Below, one piece after another: positions 46,810-55,301 of a DNA stretch of 64,000 nt. Position 1 is the first letter of the stretch; every line of letters begins with the position of its first letter. The translations under genes were made by a program, and so were the position numbers. The notes below the pieces were generated by a model. The model worked only from the letters and a program-made list of their open reading frames with translations, made no database searches and was not told the origin of the DNA. The stretch is from an uncultured Alistipes sp. (GTDB lineage Bacteria; Bacteroidota; Bacteroidia; Bacteroidales; Rikenellaceae), in NCBI GenBank assembly GCA_944321175.1, contig CALUKI010000023.1, positions 1-64,000 on the forward strand. Direction: 5' to 3'.

Positions 46810-48879
46810 TTACCACTGCGACGAGTTGGTCATGTCGTAAAAGCTGCGGGGGCGTGTCATTGTCTCACGATAGACCCGTCCGAAATCATCGGTCACCGTA
46901 ATTTCCAGTGTGGACGTTGCCGACGAGCAGAAGACCTCAAACATATGGGAGGTCAACAACGTCGGGAATGTCATGGCCGTTGAATTGGTATTCATACGGT
47001 TCATATTGAAATGCACCGTGTGCAGCGGATCGTAGGTATCGAGTTGCGTAACGGCAAGTTCCTTGTCGGTCTCGACTTCGACAACCTTCAGCCGCCACTG
47101 TTCGTTCCAGTCGAAAATATTGATCAACACGGCATTGTCACTGCGAGCCCGATCATAGCCATTGGCGTATTGAGAGAAGAATTCGGCGCTGACCGTTGAG
47201 AAATTATTGGCGATACGCGGACAGTAGGTCTCGCGTGTGATATGTGTCTCGTTCAGATCGTAGCACCGGAACTGATAGTCGGCCGACCTGCCAATCGGTT
47301 GATAACGCCATGACACAGCGCCCGGAGCACGTTCTCCGATATCGAACACTTTATAGCCGCCGGGCGAACCGTCGCGACACATCTGGCAACGTCCGCCTGT
47401 ATAATATCCCGTCCACCACCAGGTTGCACATACCGCAGCAATGTTGTGCTCCATCAATCCGTCGTCGATAAAATTCGTATAATTGATATGCGTATGCCCC
47501 GTTACCAGATGTGCATCATACGGCGCCAATAATTCGGCGATGCGCGACCGATATTCGGATGGCATGGCGTAGCTCCACGACAACTTGCCGTTTTCGATTT
47601 TATAGCGATTGGAATATTGGATATGCATTCCGAGAAAGACGGTGGAACCCGCCGGCACATTCTTCAAATCGGCAGCAAGCCAGCGCAACTGGTCGTCCGT
47701 AAAACCTTCCGTATAGTTCAACTCTCCGACGGTTCCCTGAGCACCGCCTGAATTGATGAAAAGCGTATTGTCCATCTGAATATAATGGACATTGCCGACA
47801 TTGAACGAATAATAGGTCGGGCCGACGGCATCCCGCCAGGGAGCCGTTGATTCAAAATCATCGGCGACATAGGGATCGTTATCGTGATTGCCCGGAATAT
47901 TATAGACCGGCAGATCGAGATCGGCCATCTGAGCGACGTAGTCCGAAGGTTGGAAACGGTTTACATACCACCATTCATCCCACGACAAGTCCCCCAATGC
48001 CATTGCATAAAGAGCAACGCCTTCAGCTTTTGCACGGGAGATTTCCTCCTTGAGATCGGCCTTGAACCCCTGTTCAAACTGATTGATGTCGTTCGTACGG
48101 TTTGCCAGATGGGTATCGGTATAGACAAGCATCCGATGCCGTTCGTTGGGCTCGGCCGCCAAGATGAAACAGCACTGTTCGTATGTTGACGATGAAGCCT
48201 CCAAACGTCGGAAAAAGCGGGGAATCGAGCGGTCGACAGCCACACGATACCCGCCGGGAACCGATATAAAGACATATCCGTATTTCTTGAGCGAGGCGAG
48301 GTAGTAGCGGCCGTTCTCGTCGGTAGTCGTCACAAAAACGCCGTCCGAGACGCTGACATTGGGGATCGGATTACCCGAAGCGTCGATCACACGGCCGTAA
48401 ACGGTATTTCCCGCCACTTGCGGAACTTCAGAGCGATCGACCACATCGACAAACGTTGTTCCGAGATCGATTGTCGCACCGTCGTTTTTATGATACAGGA
48501 GTTTGTACATGCCTCCGATGAAACCGGAGGGTGTCGATAGGGTAGCCCCATCGTCATCGATGCCCGCAACGGGAATATCGTAAGTTTCGGAGGCATCGTT
48601 GCGTGAAACCAGCTGCAAATGATCCGCCGGATCGATTCCTTTGCAAGGGAGCCGGAAGCTGCCGTTGAACGCCATCACCAGAGCATCCCCGACTTTATAT
48701 TTCGTAATGTCAGGCAACTCCGACGGATCCGGATCTACTTTTTCTTCATCTCCAGGGGAGGGGGGGGGAAATTTTTCCTCATCACTACCGCTGCATGAAC
48801 ATATCGCGACAGACAGGATGCAGACGGCCATTCCCAAACACCGGCAGGCATGATTCAGGACGCTGTAATTCTTCTTCAT
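46810..48879 (-). CDS. Surface lipoprotein with three-domain calcineurin-like metallophosphoesterase
   Basis: The product has 689 residues with a lipoprotein signal (cysteines at 27 and 29). A Ser/Pro/Asp/Glu linker containing three prolines encoded by a C9 run follows, then a MetallophosN-like Ig domain (about 150-225). The catalytic domain carries the metal motifs in order: YTDTHLANR (DxH), ALGDLSWDEW (GD), NIPGNHDNDP (GNHD), GMHIQ and GHTHINYTN (GHxH). A MetallophosC-like domain completes it. The active-site residues are all present. It opens the phosphoester locus and is the likely first cleavage enzyme at the surface. Its own promoter and operator-like site lie at 48916-48961. Confidence 0.92.
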   Translation of the reverse strand: MKKNYSVLNHACRCLGMAVCILSVAICSCSGSDEEKFPPPSPGDEEKVDPDPSELPDITKYKVGDALVMAFNGSFRLPCKGIDPADHLQLVSRNDASETYDIPVAGIDDDGATLSTPSGFIGGMYKLLYHKNDGATIDLGTTFVDVVDRSEVPQVAGNTVYGRVIDASGNPIPNVSVSDGVFVTTTDENGRYYLASLKKYGYVFISVPGGYRVAVDRSIPRFFRRLEASSSTYEQCCFILAAEPNERHRMLVYTDTHLANRTNDINQFEQGFKADLKEEISRAKAEGVALYAMALGDLSWDEWWYVNRFQPSDYVAQMADLDLPVYNIPGNHDNDPYVADDFESTAPWRDAVGPTYYSFNVGNVHYIQMDNTLFINSGGAQGTVGELNYTEGFTDDQLRWLAADLKNVPAGSTVFLGMHIQYSNRYKIENGKLSWSYAMPSEYRSRIAELLAPYDAHLVTGHTHINYTNFIDDGLMEHNIAAVCATWWWTGYYTGGRCQMCRDGSPGGYKVFDIGERAPGAVSWRYQPIGRSADYQFRCYDLNETHITRETYCPRIANNFSTVSAEFFSQYANGYDRARSDNAVLINIFDWNEQWRLKVVEVETDKELAVTQLDTYDPLHTVHFNMNRMNTNSTAMTFPTLLTSHMFEVFCSSATSTLEITVTDDFGRVYRETMTRPRSFYDMTNSSQW
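48760..48768 (-). repeat. G9/C9 run inside the metallophosphoesterase gene
   Basis: On the + strand it is G9; on the coding strand, nine C encoding Pro38-Pro40. Slippage by one base would shift the frame just after the lipoprotein signal. Confidence 0.9.
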
Positions 48880-48915
48880 AAGGTTATAGTTTTAAGAAAA
48901 CGCTCCACATGTTGC

Positions 48916-48932
48916 ACAAACGTTTGCGCAAA
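48916..48932. promoter_or_regulatory. Operator-like palindrome at the locus promoter
   Basis: ACAAACGTTTGCGCAAA has two overlapping palindromes (CAAACGTTTG and TTTGCGCAAA). It overlaps the -7 box at 48929-48936 and would cover the start of transcription, the position expected for a repressor of the LacI type. No LacI-family gene is in the window. Confidence 0.5.
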
Positions 48933-48961
48933 TATAATAAAATCAAAATAAAATTCACAAT
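48929..48961 (-). promoter_or_regulatory. Promoter of the phosphoester locus
   Basis: On the minus strand, ATTG (48961-48958, three of four bases of the consensus), 21 nt and TATATTTG (48936-48929, exact). Transcription would start near 48922, about 40 nt before the metallophosphoesterase gene. Confidence 0.65.
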
Positions 48962-49303
48962 TTCGAATGTTTTTTTACATGCGAACTGAAAAATAAAAAA
49001 ATTTAATATATACATGAAACTGGAAATAGCACGATTGCAGAATTAAAATAAGGAGTAAAATAGAATGCTGTCAGGGTCACCGGAACAGTTGCAATAAACT
49101 TCTTTTGAATGTTAGGGCCGTCTCATCCGAACGCATTATTCCAATGCAAGGATCAGGCGAGTGCATTCGATTGAAGCTCTCTTCATCTAAAGATGACCGA
49201 TATTTTCGTATTGAGACAAATAAAGAAGCAGGACACACGCAAAATCTTGAAAATTCCCGTTCGGAACCGTCCGGACAACCGCAAAACCGCAGACACCAAA
49301 GAA

Positions 49304-49332
49304 AACGGGACGGAATGATTCCGTCCCGTTTC
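49304..49332. terminator. Terminator after the DUF1015 gene
   Basis: A 14-bp perfect inverted repeat around one central base (49304-49317 and 49319-49332). On the minus strand TTTTCTTT follows; T-rich sequence also lies on the + side. Confidence 0.85.
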
Positions 49333-49370
49333 ATTGTTTCATTGCGCGCGAAGGCTCTCCGCCGCAACGG

Positions 49371-50627
49371 CTATTCCGTATCGGACTGCCCGAAGGAGTG
49401 GATCACCACACCCGAACGCAGTTTCGGTTCGAACCATGTCGTTTTGGGCGGCATGATATTCCCCGTATCGGCAATGTCGATCAGCTGTTTCATCGAAACG
49501 GGGTAGAGCGCAAAGGCGACCTTCATCTCGCCGCTGTCGACACGCCGCTGCAACTCGCCCAGTCCGCGAATGCCGCCGACAAAATCGATCCGCTTCGATG
49601 TCCGCAGATCCTCGATGCCCAGCAACCGGTCCAAAACACGTTGTGACAGCACCGTCACGTCAAGCACCCCGATCGGATCGTTGTCGTCATACGTCCCTTC
49701 ACGCGCCGTCAGGCTGTACCACGCCCCGTCGAGATACATCGAGAAGTTGTGCAGTCCGGCGGGGCGATAGATCTCCGCGCCCTTTTTCTCGACTTCGAAA
49801 TCCGTCTCCAGCGCCCTCAGAAAGGCTTCGGGCGTCATCCCGTTGAGATCCTTCACCACACGGTTGTAGTCGATGATCCGCAGCTGGCTCGCGGGGAACG
49901 TTACGGCGAGAAAGAAACAATACTCCTCGTCGCCCGTATGGTTCGGATTGCGGCGCATGCACTCTTCGCCCACGCGCGCGGCGGCGGCCGTGCGATGATG
50001 CCCGTCGGCCACATAGAGCGCCGGAATACCGGCGAAGATCTCCGTAATGCGATCGTTCGTCGCGCGGTCGCGGATCACCCACAACCGGTGTCCGAAACCG
50101 TCCTCTGCCGTGAAGTCGTACTCCGGTGTCTCCCGTTCGACGATTCCCGAAACGATGGCATCGATCTCGGCGTTGTCGGGATAGGCGAAGAAGACCGGCT
50201 CGATATTGGCCTGCTGATTCCGGACATGACACATGCGGTCTTCCTCCTTGTCGGGCCGCGTCAGTTCGTGTTTCTTGATCGCGCCGCCGAGGTAGTCGCC
50301 GAAGTGGCAGCACATCGCCAGACCGTACTGTGTACGCCCCTCCATCGTCTGCGCATAGATGTAATAGTGCTCTTCGTCATCCTGGCTCAGCCATCCGCGT
50401 TCCCGCCACAGGCGGAAATTCTCGACGGCACGGTCATAGACCTCCTGCGCATGTTCATCGGCTATCGGGTCGAAATCGATCTCCGGCTTGATGATATGGA
50501 GCAGCGAACGTTCCCCCGCCTCCGCCTTCGCCTCGACGGAGTTCAGGACATCATAGGGGCGTGAAGCGACCTCGGCGGCCAGCTCCTTCGGCGGGCGAAT
50601 ACCCCGAAACGGTTTGATTCTTACCAT
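49371..50627 (-). CDS. DUF1015-family protein of the serine operon
   Basis: The product has 418 residues. It contains the family's start (RIKPFRGIRPPKELA), the central FFAYPDNAEIDA region and the YVADGHHRTAAAARVGEECM motif. The latter resembles a ParB-like nucleotide-binding box with a His pair. The same gene sits after serC and serA in many Bacteroidota. Members of this family have been linked to serine kinase or related serine chemistry, but I cannot confirm activity here. It is the last of the three genes, followed by a strong terminator. Confidence 0.9.
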   Translation of the reverse strand: MVRIKPFRGIRPPKELAAEVASRPYDVLNSVEAKAEAGERSLLHIIKPEIDFDPIADEHAQEVYDRAVENFRLWRERGWLSQDDEEHYYIYAQTMEGRTQYGLAMCCHFGDYLGGAIKKHELTRPDKEEDRMCHVRNQQANIEPVFFAYPDNAEIDAIVSGIVERETPEYDFTAEDGFGHRLWVIRDRATNDRITEIFAGIPALYVADGHHRTAAAARVGEECMRRNPNHTGDEEYCFFLAVTFPASQLRIIDYNRVVKDLNGMTPEAFLRALETDFEVEKKGAEIYRPAGLHNFSMYLDGAWYSLTAREGTYDDNDPIGVLDVTVLSQRVLDRLLGIEDLRTSKRIDFVGGIRGLGELQRRVDSGEMKVAFALYPVSMKQLIDIADTGNIMPPKTTWFEPKLRSGVVIHSFGQSDTE

Positions 50628-50707
50628 AATGCAATAAAGCAGTTTGAGGTCGGCAACGACCGAGAGCCGACCCGCAGGCCGGCTCTCAGCCTTGTTTCGA
50701 CAGTTGT

Positions 50708-51631
50708 TTACTTATTGACCTGGAAGCGCGTGTCGCCCGTCTTGAAGAAGGCTACGATCTGACGCGCAGCAGCCAATCCGGCATTGATATTCGCCTCGGC
50801 CGTCTCGGCACCCATCTTCTTGGGGGTCGCGAAGAAGCGTTTCCCGAACTTCTCCTCCATCTCGGCCTGCGCTTCGGGCGCAATATCGGTAATGTACTTC
50901 AGATCCTCGCGTTCGCTCAGCGCCGCAATGACGCCGGCCTCGTCGATCACCTCCTTGCGGGCCGTATTGACCAGCGTCGCGCCCTTCGGCATCGACATCA
51001 GCAGGTCGTAACCGATCGACCGGCGCGTCTGCTCCGTTGCCGGAATGTGCAGCGACAGGTAGTCGGAGACCTTGTACAGCTCCTCAACCGACGATACACG
51101 TTTCACGCCGTCGGCGGCGAAGACCGCATCGTCCGAGATAAAGGGGTCGTAAGCCACGACCTCCATACCCATCGCCCTGCCCTTGCGGCCGACGAGCTTG
51201 CCGACATTGCCGTAGGCATGGATACCCAGTGTTTTGCCCTGAATCTCACAGCCCGTGCCGGGGGTGAAACGGTTGCGCGACATGTAGATCATGAAGGCGA
51301 CGGCAAGCTCGGCAACGGCATTCGAATTCTGACCGGGCGTATTCATCACCACGATCCCGCGCGCCTTGGCCACTTCCAGATCGACATTGTCGTATCCGGC
51401 GCCGGCACGCACCACGATCTTCAGGTTTTTAGCAGCGTCGATCACCTCGGCTGTCACCTTGTCGCTGCGGATGATCAACGCATCGGCATCGGCCACGGCG
51501 GCGAGCAGCGCCGCTTTCTCCGTATATTTTTCCAGCAGCTCGAGTTGGTAGCCGGCCTCCCCGACAATGCTCCGGATACCGTCCACCGCCTCGCGGGCGA
51601 ACGGTTTTTCGGTTGCAACCAGAATCTTCAT
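50708..51631 (-). CDS. serA: D-3-phosphoglycerate dehydrogenase
   Basis: The product is 307 residues from the ATG at 51631 (MKILVATEKPF); the longer frame upstream is not protein-like. It oxidises 3-phosphoglycerate, the first step of serine synthesis. The Rossmann motif is GIHAYGNVGKLVG (about 137-149) and the substrate-binding Arg is in NTARKEVID. The usual catalytic His is replaced: TPKKMGAET (Lys271) stands where TPHiGa.T is typical. The same replacement is known in Entamoeba-type enzymes and, as I recall, in Bacteroides. It has no ACT or other regulatory domain, so it is the short type. Confidence 0.95.
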   Translation of the reverse strand: MKILVATEKPFAREAVDGIRSIVGEAGYQLELLEKYTEKAALLAAVADADALIIRSDKVTAEVIDAAKNLKIVVRAGAGYDNVDLEVAKARGIVVMNTPGQNSNAVAELAVAFMIYMSRNRFTPGTGCEIQGKTLGIHAYGNVGKLVGRKGRAMGMEVVAYDPFISDDAVFAADGVKRVSSVEELYKVSDYLSLHIPATEQTRRSIGYDLLMSMPKGATLVNTARKEVIDEAGVIAALSEREDLKYITDIAPEAQAEMEEKFGKRFFATPKKMGAETAEANINAGLAAARQIVAFFKTGDTRFQVNK

Positions 51632-51711
51632 ATCCTTAAGCAATGATGTGAAATAAATTCGTTTTTCCTTTTTCGCTTCGTATGTATAGGGAACGATAGT
51701 CGGGCACATGG

Positions 51712-52785
51712 TTATTTCGCGTGAATTGTTGCGAACTCCTGCATGCAGGCAACCAACGCCTCGACGCTCTCACGCGGCAGCGCATTGTAGCACGATGCAC
51801 GGAACCCGCCCACCAGGCGGTGTCCCTTGATACCCACCATGCCGCGCGCCTTCGCGAACTCCAGGAACTCCGGCGCCAGCTCCTCGTAGCCTTCGTTCAT
51901 CACGAAGCAGATGTTCATCAACGAGCGGTCTTCCTTCTTCACCGTCCCCACGAACAACGGGTTGCGGTCGATTTCATCGTAGAGCAGCGCCGCCTTCTCC
52001 TGATTGCGGCGGTAGATCTCCGGCACGCCGCCGATCGACTTGAGCCATTTGAGCGTCTCGGTCAACGCATAGATCGCAAAGACGGGAGGCGTATTGAACA
52101 TCGAGTTGTTGTTCACATGCGTGCGGTAATCGACCATCGTCGGCAGGTCGCGCTGAACGGTCTCCAGCAGATCCTCGCGGATGACGGCGAAGGTTACGCC
52201 CGCCGGAGCCAGATTCTTCTGTGCGCCGCCGTAGATCATGGCATACTTGCGCACGTCGCGCGGCCGGCTCAGAATATCGGAACTCATGTCGGCAATGACC
52301 GGAACCGGCGAATCGAGATCGGCCGTGTACTCCGTACCGTAAATCGTATTGTTGGTGGTAATATGGAGATAATCCAGATCGGACGGAATATCGAATCCTT
52401 TGGGGATATAGGTAAAGTTCTGATCCTCCGACGACGCCACGACAACCGTCTCGCCGTAACGCTTGGCCTCCTTGATGGCCTTTTTGGCCCATACGCCCGT
52501 ATTGACATATCCGGCCTTGCGATTGAGGAAGTTGGCGGGAATCTCAAAGAAATGGGTGCTGGCGCCGCCGCCGATAAAGATGATCTTGTAGTTATCGGGA
52601 ATATCGAGCAATTCGCGCAGCAGACAATCCGCCTGAGCCATCACCTCATCGAACTCCTTCGAACGATGAGAAATCGAGAGAATGGACAGTCCCGTTCCGT
52701 TGAAATCGCGAATCGCTTCGGCCGTCTTCTCATAAACGACTTCAGGCAGGATCGAAGGTCCTGCGTTAAAATTGTGTTTTTTCAT
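51712..52785 (-). CDS. serC: Phosphoserine aminotransferase
   Basis: The product has 357 residues. It makes 3-phosphoserine from 3-phosphohydroxypyruvate and glutamate. Family hallmarks: [16 protein letters not shown] at the N-terminus, [18 protein letters not shown] (about 66-83), the PLP-binding lysine in [12 protein letters not shown] (about 190-201), and the C-terminal [15 protein letters not shown]. It begins a run serC, serA, DUF1015 with gaps of about 80 bp, all on the minus strand. The -7 box 40 bp upstream of the start is exact. Confidence 0.97.
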   Translation of the reverse strand: MKKHNFNAGPSILPEVVYEKTAEAIRDFNGTGLSILSISHRSKEFDEVMAQADCLLRELLDIPDNYKIIFIGGGASTHFFEIPANFLNRKAGYVNTGVWAKKAIKEAKRYGETVVVASSEDQNFTYIPKGFDIPSDLDYLHITTNNTIYGTEYTADLDSPVPVIADMSSDILSRPRDVRKYAMIYGGAQKNLAPAGVTFAVIREDLLETVQRDLPTMVDYRTHVNNNSMFNTPPVFAIYALTETLKWLKSIGGVPEIYRRNQEKAALLYDEIDRNPLFVGTVKKEDRSLMNICFVMNEGYEELAPEFLEFAKARGMVGIKGHRLVGGFRASCYNALPRESVEALVACMQEFATIHAK

Positions 52786-52824
52786 AGTCAGGATGATTTA
52801 GATAACTGTTACTCCAATAACACA

Positions 52825-52855
52825 CAAAGGTAAGCAAAAAATAAAAAAGTCCAAT
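52825..52855 (-). promoter_or_regulatory. serC promoter
   Basis: ATTG (52855-52852, three of four), 19 nt and TACCTTTG (52832-52825, exact) on the minus strand. Confidence 0.65.
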
Positions 52856-52936
52856 CATGCGGCACAAATAATTTCACGATAATTCGCCGGCAGCCATTTT
52901 TCGGGCCGAATCCTTCCCCTTTTCGCTTTTGTTTAC

Positions 52937-52944
52937 TATTTTTG
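52937..52944 (+). promoter_or_regulatory. Promoter -7 box TATTTTTG for yicC
   Basis: Exact TAnnTTTG, 19 bp before the yicC ATG; no -33 box at the right distance. Confidence 0.45.
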
Positions 52945-52962
52945 CAAAAATTTACCCCGACC

Positions 52963-53835
52963 ATGATCAAATCGATGACCGGATTCGGGAAGGCCGAAAG
53001 GCTCGTCCCGAACAAGAAAATCTGCGTCGAAATCCGCTCGCTCAACTCCAAGCAGCTCGATCTGAGCCTGAAAATGTCTCCGGCATACCGGTCGTTCGAG
53101 CCAGAACTCCGGGCGATGATCTCGCAAAAACTGCTGCGCGGCAAGATCGAGCTGTTCGTCACCGCCGAGAACACCTCAGTCGAGACGTCGGCCCATATAA
53201 ATAAGGAGCAGTTCCGCGCATACGCCGGACAGCTGGGCGAGACTTTGGAGTTCTGCGGCATGAAGGCATCGCATGACGCCATTCTGAAATCCGTGTTGCG
53301 GATGCCGGATGTCGTATCGGCATCGAACGACACGGTCTCCGAAGAGGAGGGGCAGGCATTGATGGAGGCCGCCGCCGAAGCCGCAGCACAGCTCGATGAG
53401 TTCCGCAAGCAGGAGGGGGCGACACTTATCGCCGATCTGCTGCACCGCGTGGAGCTGATCGAGAAATACAAGGAAGAGGTCACGCCTTTCGAGGTCGCCC
53501 GCACCGAGACGATCCGTGCGCGCATCCGTGAGCAGCTGGCGCAGCTCAAGGTCGATGTCGATACGAACCGGCTGGAACAGGAGATGATCTTCTACCTCGA
53601 AAAGCTCGACATCACCGAAGAGAAGGTCCGACTGACGAACCATTGCCGCTATTTCCGCGAAGTGGCGGCTGCGGAAGAGGCGCCGGGGCGCAAACTCGGA
53701 TTCATCGCACAGGAGATGGGGCGTGAAATCAATACGATGGGTTCCAAAGCCAACGAAAGCAACATCCAGATTCTTGTCGTGAAGATGAAAGACGAACTGG
53801 AGAAGATCAAGGAACAGGTGCTCAATCTTTTATAG
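52963..53835 (+). CDS. YicC-family endoribonuclease-like protein
   Basis: The product is 290 residues starting at MIKSMTGFGKAE (ATG 52963), the standard N-terminus of the family. Other signatures are EIRSLNSKQLDLSLKM, the central helical region, and the C-terminal EEAPGRKLGFIAQEMGREINT followed by GSKANES. Members have been described as RNases acting on small RNAs in E. coli; the role in Bacteroidota is not established. It is followed by gmk after 40 bp, a pairing seen in many bacteria. Confidence 0.93.
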   Translation: MIKSMTGFGKAERLVPNKKICVEIRSLNSKQLDLSLKMSPAYRSFEPELRAMISQKLLRGKIELFVTAENTSVETSAHINKEQFRAYAGQLGETLEFCGMKASHDAILKSVLRMPDVVSASNDTVSEEEGQALMEAAAEAAAQLDEFRKQEGATLIADLLHRVELIEKYKEEVTPFEVARTETIRARIREQLAQLKVDVDTNRLEQEMIFYLEKLDITEEKVRLTNHCRYFREVAAAEEAPGRKLGFIAQEMGREINTMGSKANESNIQILVVKMKDELEKIKEQVLNLL

Positions 53836-53875
53836 ACGACAATTAAACCGCTGCCCGAACAAGCGGGCACAACGC

Positions 53876-54436
53876 ATGGGAAAACTCATCATCTTTTCTG
53901 CACCGAGCGGCTCCGGCAAGACGACCATCGTCCGGAAACTGCTCGAACGGATGCCGCAGCTCGAATTTTCGATTTCGGCCACGTCGCGTGCGCCGCGCGG
54001 TACGGAACGCAACGGCGTGGACTACTATTTTCTCTCGGCCGAAGAGTTCCGCAAGGCGGTCGAGGAGGGTCGTTTCGTCGAGTGGGAGGAGGTCTATGCC
54101 GGCACCTGCTACGGCACGCTCCGCAGCGAACTCGAACGCATCTGGAGCAAAGGCCATACGATTCTGTTCGATGTCGATGTGATGGGTGGCATCAACCTCA
54201 AGCGCATCTTCGGCCGTGACGCCTGTTCGATCTTCATCATGCCGCCGTCGATCGAGGAGTTGGAACGGCGGCTGCAACAGCGGGGCACCGATGCGCCGGA
54301 GGTCATCGCCAGACGTGTCGCCAAAGCCGGATTCGAACTGACCAAAGCTCCGGAGTTCGACCATACGGTCGTGAATGACCAGTTGGATACGGCCGTAGCC
54401 GAGGTTGAAACCATCGTCCGCAACTTTCTCGCATAA
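53876..54436 (+). CDS. gmk: Guanylate kinase
   Basis: The product has 186 residues. It converts GMP to GDP. The P-loop is FSAPSGSGKTTIVRKL (about 7-22). The GMP-binding part (SATSRAPRGTERNGVDYYFLS) and the lid region (DVDVMGGINLKRIFGRDA) follow. The length and order are normal. The gene lies between yicC and nadD in one direction, with short gaps. Confidence 0.97.
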   Translation: MGKLIIFSAPSGSGKTTIVRKLLERMPQLEFSISATSRAPRGTERNGVDYYFLSAEEFRKAVEEGRFVEWEEVYAGTCYGTLRSELERIWSKGHTILFDVDVMGGINLKRIFGRDACSIFIMPPSIEELERRLQQRGTDAPEVIARRVAKAGFELTKAPEFDHTVVNDQLDTAVAEVETIVRNFLA

Positions 54437-54458
54437 CCGTCCGCAACCGATACCGACA

Positions 54459-55283
54459 ATGACAAGGAAAAAAGAGGTCGTACTCTATTTCGGGTCCTTC
54501 AATCCCATCCATCGGGGACATGTCGCACTGGCCGAATGGGTCGTCGAACATGTCGCCTGCGACGAGGTGACGCTGATCGTTTCGCCGCAGAACCCGCTCA
54601 AGGCCGACAGCGATCTGGCATCCGAACTGGCACGGTTCGAGATGGCGGAACTGGCCTGCGCCGCTTCGCGCTATCCGGAGCGGATCAGGCCCTCGGCCAT
54701 CGAATTTCTGCTCGACAAACCATCGTACACGATCCACACGCTCCGGCACTTGCGGGAGAATTACGGCGACCGGATGCATTTTCAGGTGCTGATGGGCGCC
54801 GACCTCGTTCCGCAGCTCGACCGCTGGAAGGAGAGCGAAGAGTTGCTGGCCGATTATCCGCTGCTGGTCTATCCCCGCAAGGGCTGCGAGGTCACGCAAT
54901 ACCGCGACCGCATCACCTATCTGGCCGATGCTCCGCTGTGCGACTGCTCCTCGACCGAAGTGCGGCAGCGGCTGACAGCCGGCGGCGACGTCCGCGGCAT
55001 GCTCGCCCCTGAAGTGCTCGGTTACATCCGGGAAAAGGGGCTGTGGGAGGCAAAGGAGAGCTATTCCGCCGATCTCGACCGCCGCATCGCCGCCGATCCG
55101 GAGAATGTCGGGCTGCTCATCGAACGGGGGCTGGAACACTACCGCCATACGCAGTGGGGGAAGGCGCTCAACGATTTCCACCGGGCGCTGGCGCTGGACC
55201 CCACGCAGGAGCAGGCGCGGCAATATGTCTCGCTGGTCGAGGAGATCCTCGACTTCCGCTACAAAGACATCTACAATCCATAA
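54459..55283 (+). CDS. nadD: Nicotinate-nucleotide adenylyltransferase with a C-terminal TPR-like extension
   Basis: The product is 274 residues from the ATG at 54459. The first 190 residues are a complete NadD: nucleotide-binding GSFNPIHRGHVALAEW, then SPQNPLK, GADLVPQLDRW, the LADAPLCDCSSTEVR motif (ISST-like) and a C-terminal YIREKGLW. It makes deamido-NAD. The last 75 residues (from about 200) form a helical TPR-like unit (IAADPENVGLLIERGLEHY, then GKALNDFHRALALDPTQEQA). NadD normally ends at about 190, so this is a fusion. The gene is 22 bp after gmk and 18 bp before ddl. Confidence 0.93.
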   Translation: MTRKKEVVLYFGSFNPIHRGHVALAEWVVEHVACDEVTLIVSPQNPLKADSDLASELARFEMAELACAASRYPERIRPSAIEFLLDKPSYTIHTLRHLRENYGDRMHFQVLMGADLVPQLDRWKESEELLADYPLLVYPRKGCEVTQYRDRITYLADAPLCDCSSTEVRQRLTAGGDVRGMLAPEVLGYIREKGLWEAKESYSADLDRRIAADPENVGLLIERGLEHYRHTQWGKALNDFHRALALDPTQEQARQYVSLVEEILDFRYKDIYNP

Positions 55284-55301
55284 AACAAGAATACGTCGGA
55301 C

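Larger units (their letters stand above)
48880..49370. other. Upstream region of the phosphoester locus
   Basis: The 491 bp include an AT-rich island (48933-49060), quite unlike the GC-rich neighbourhood. It carries the operator-like site, the promoter boxes and, further right, the DUF1015 gene terminator. No gene is supported. Confidence 0.55.
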
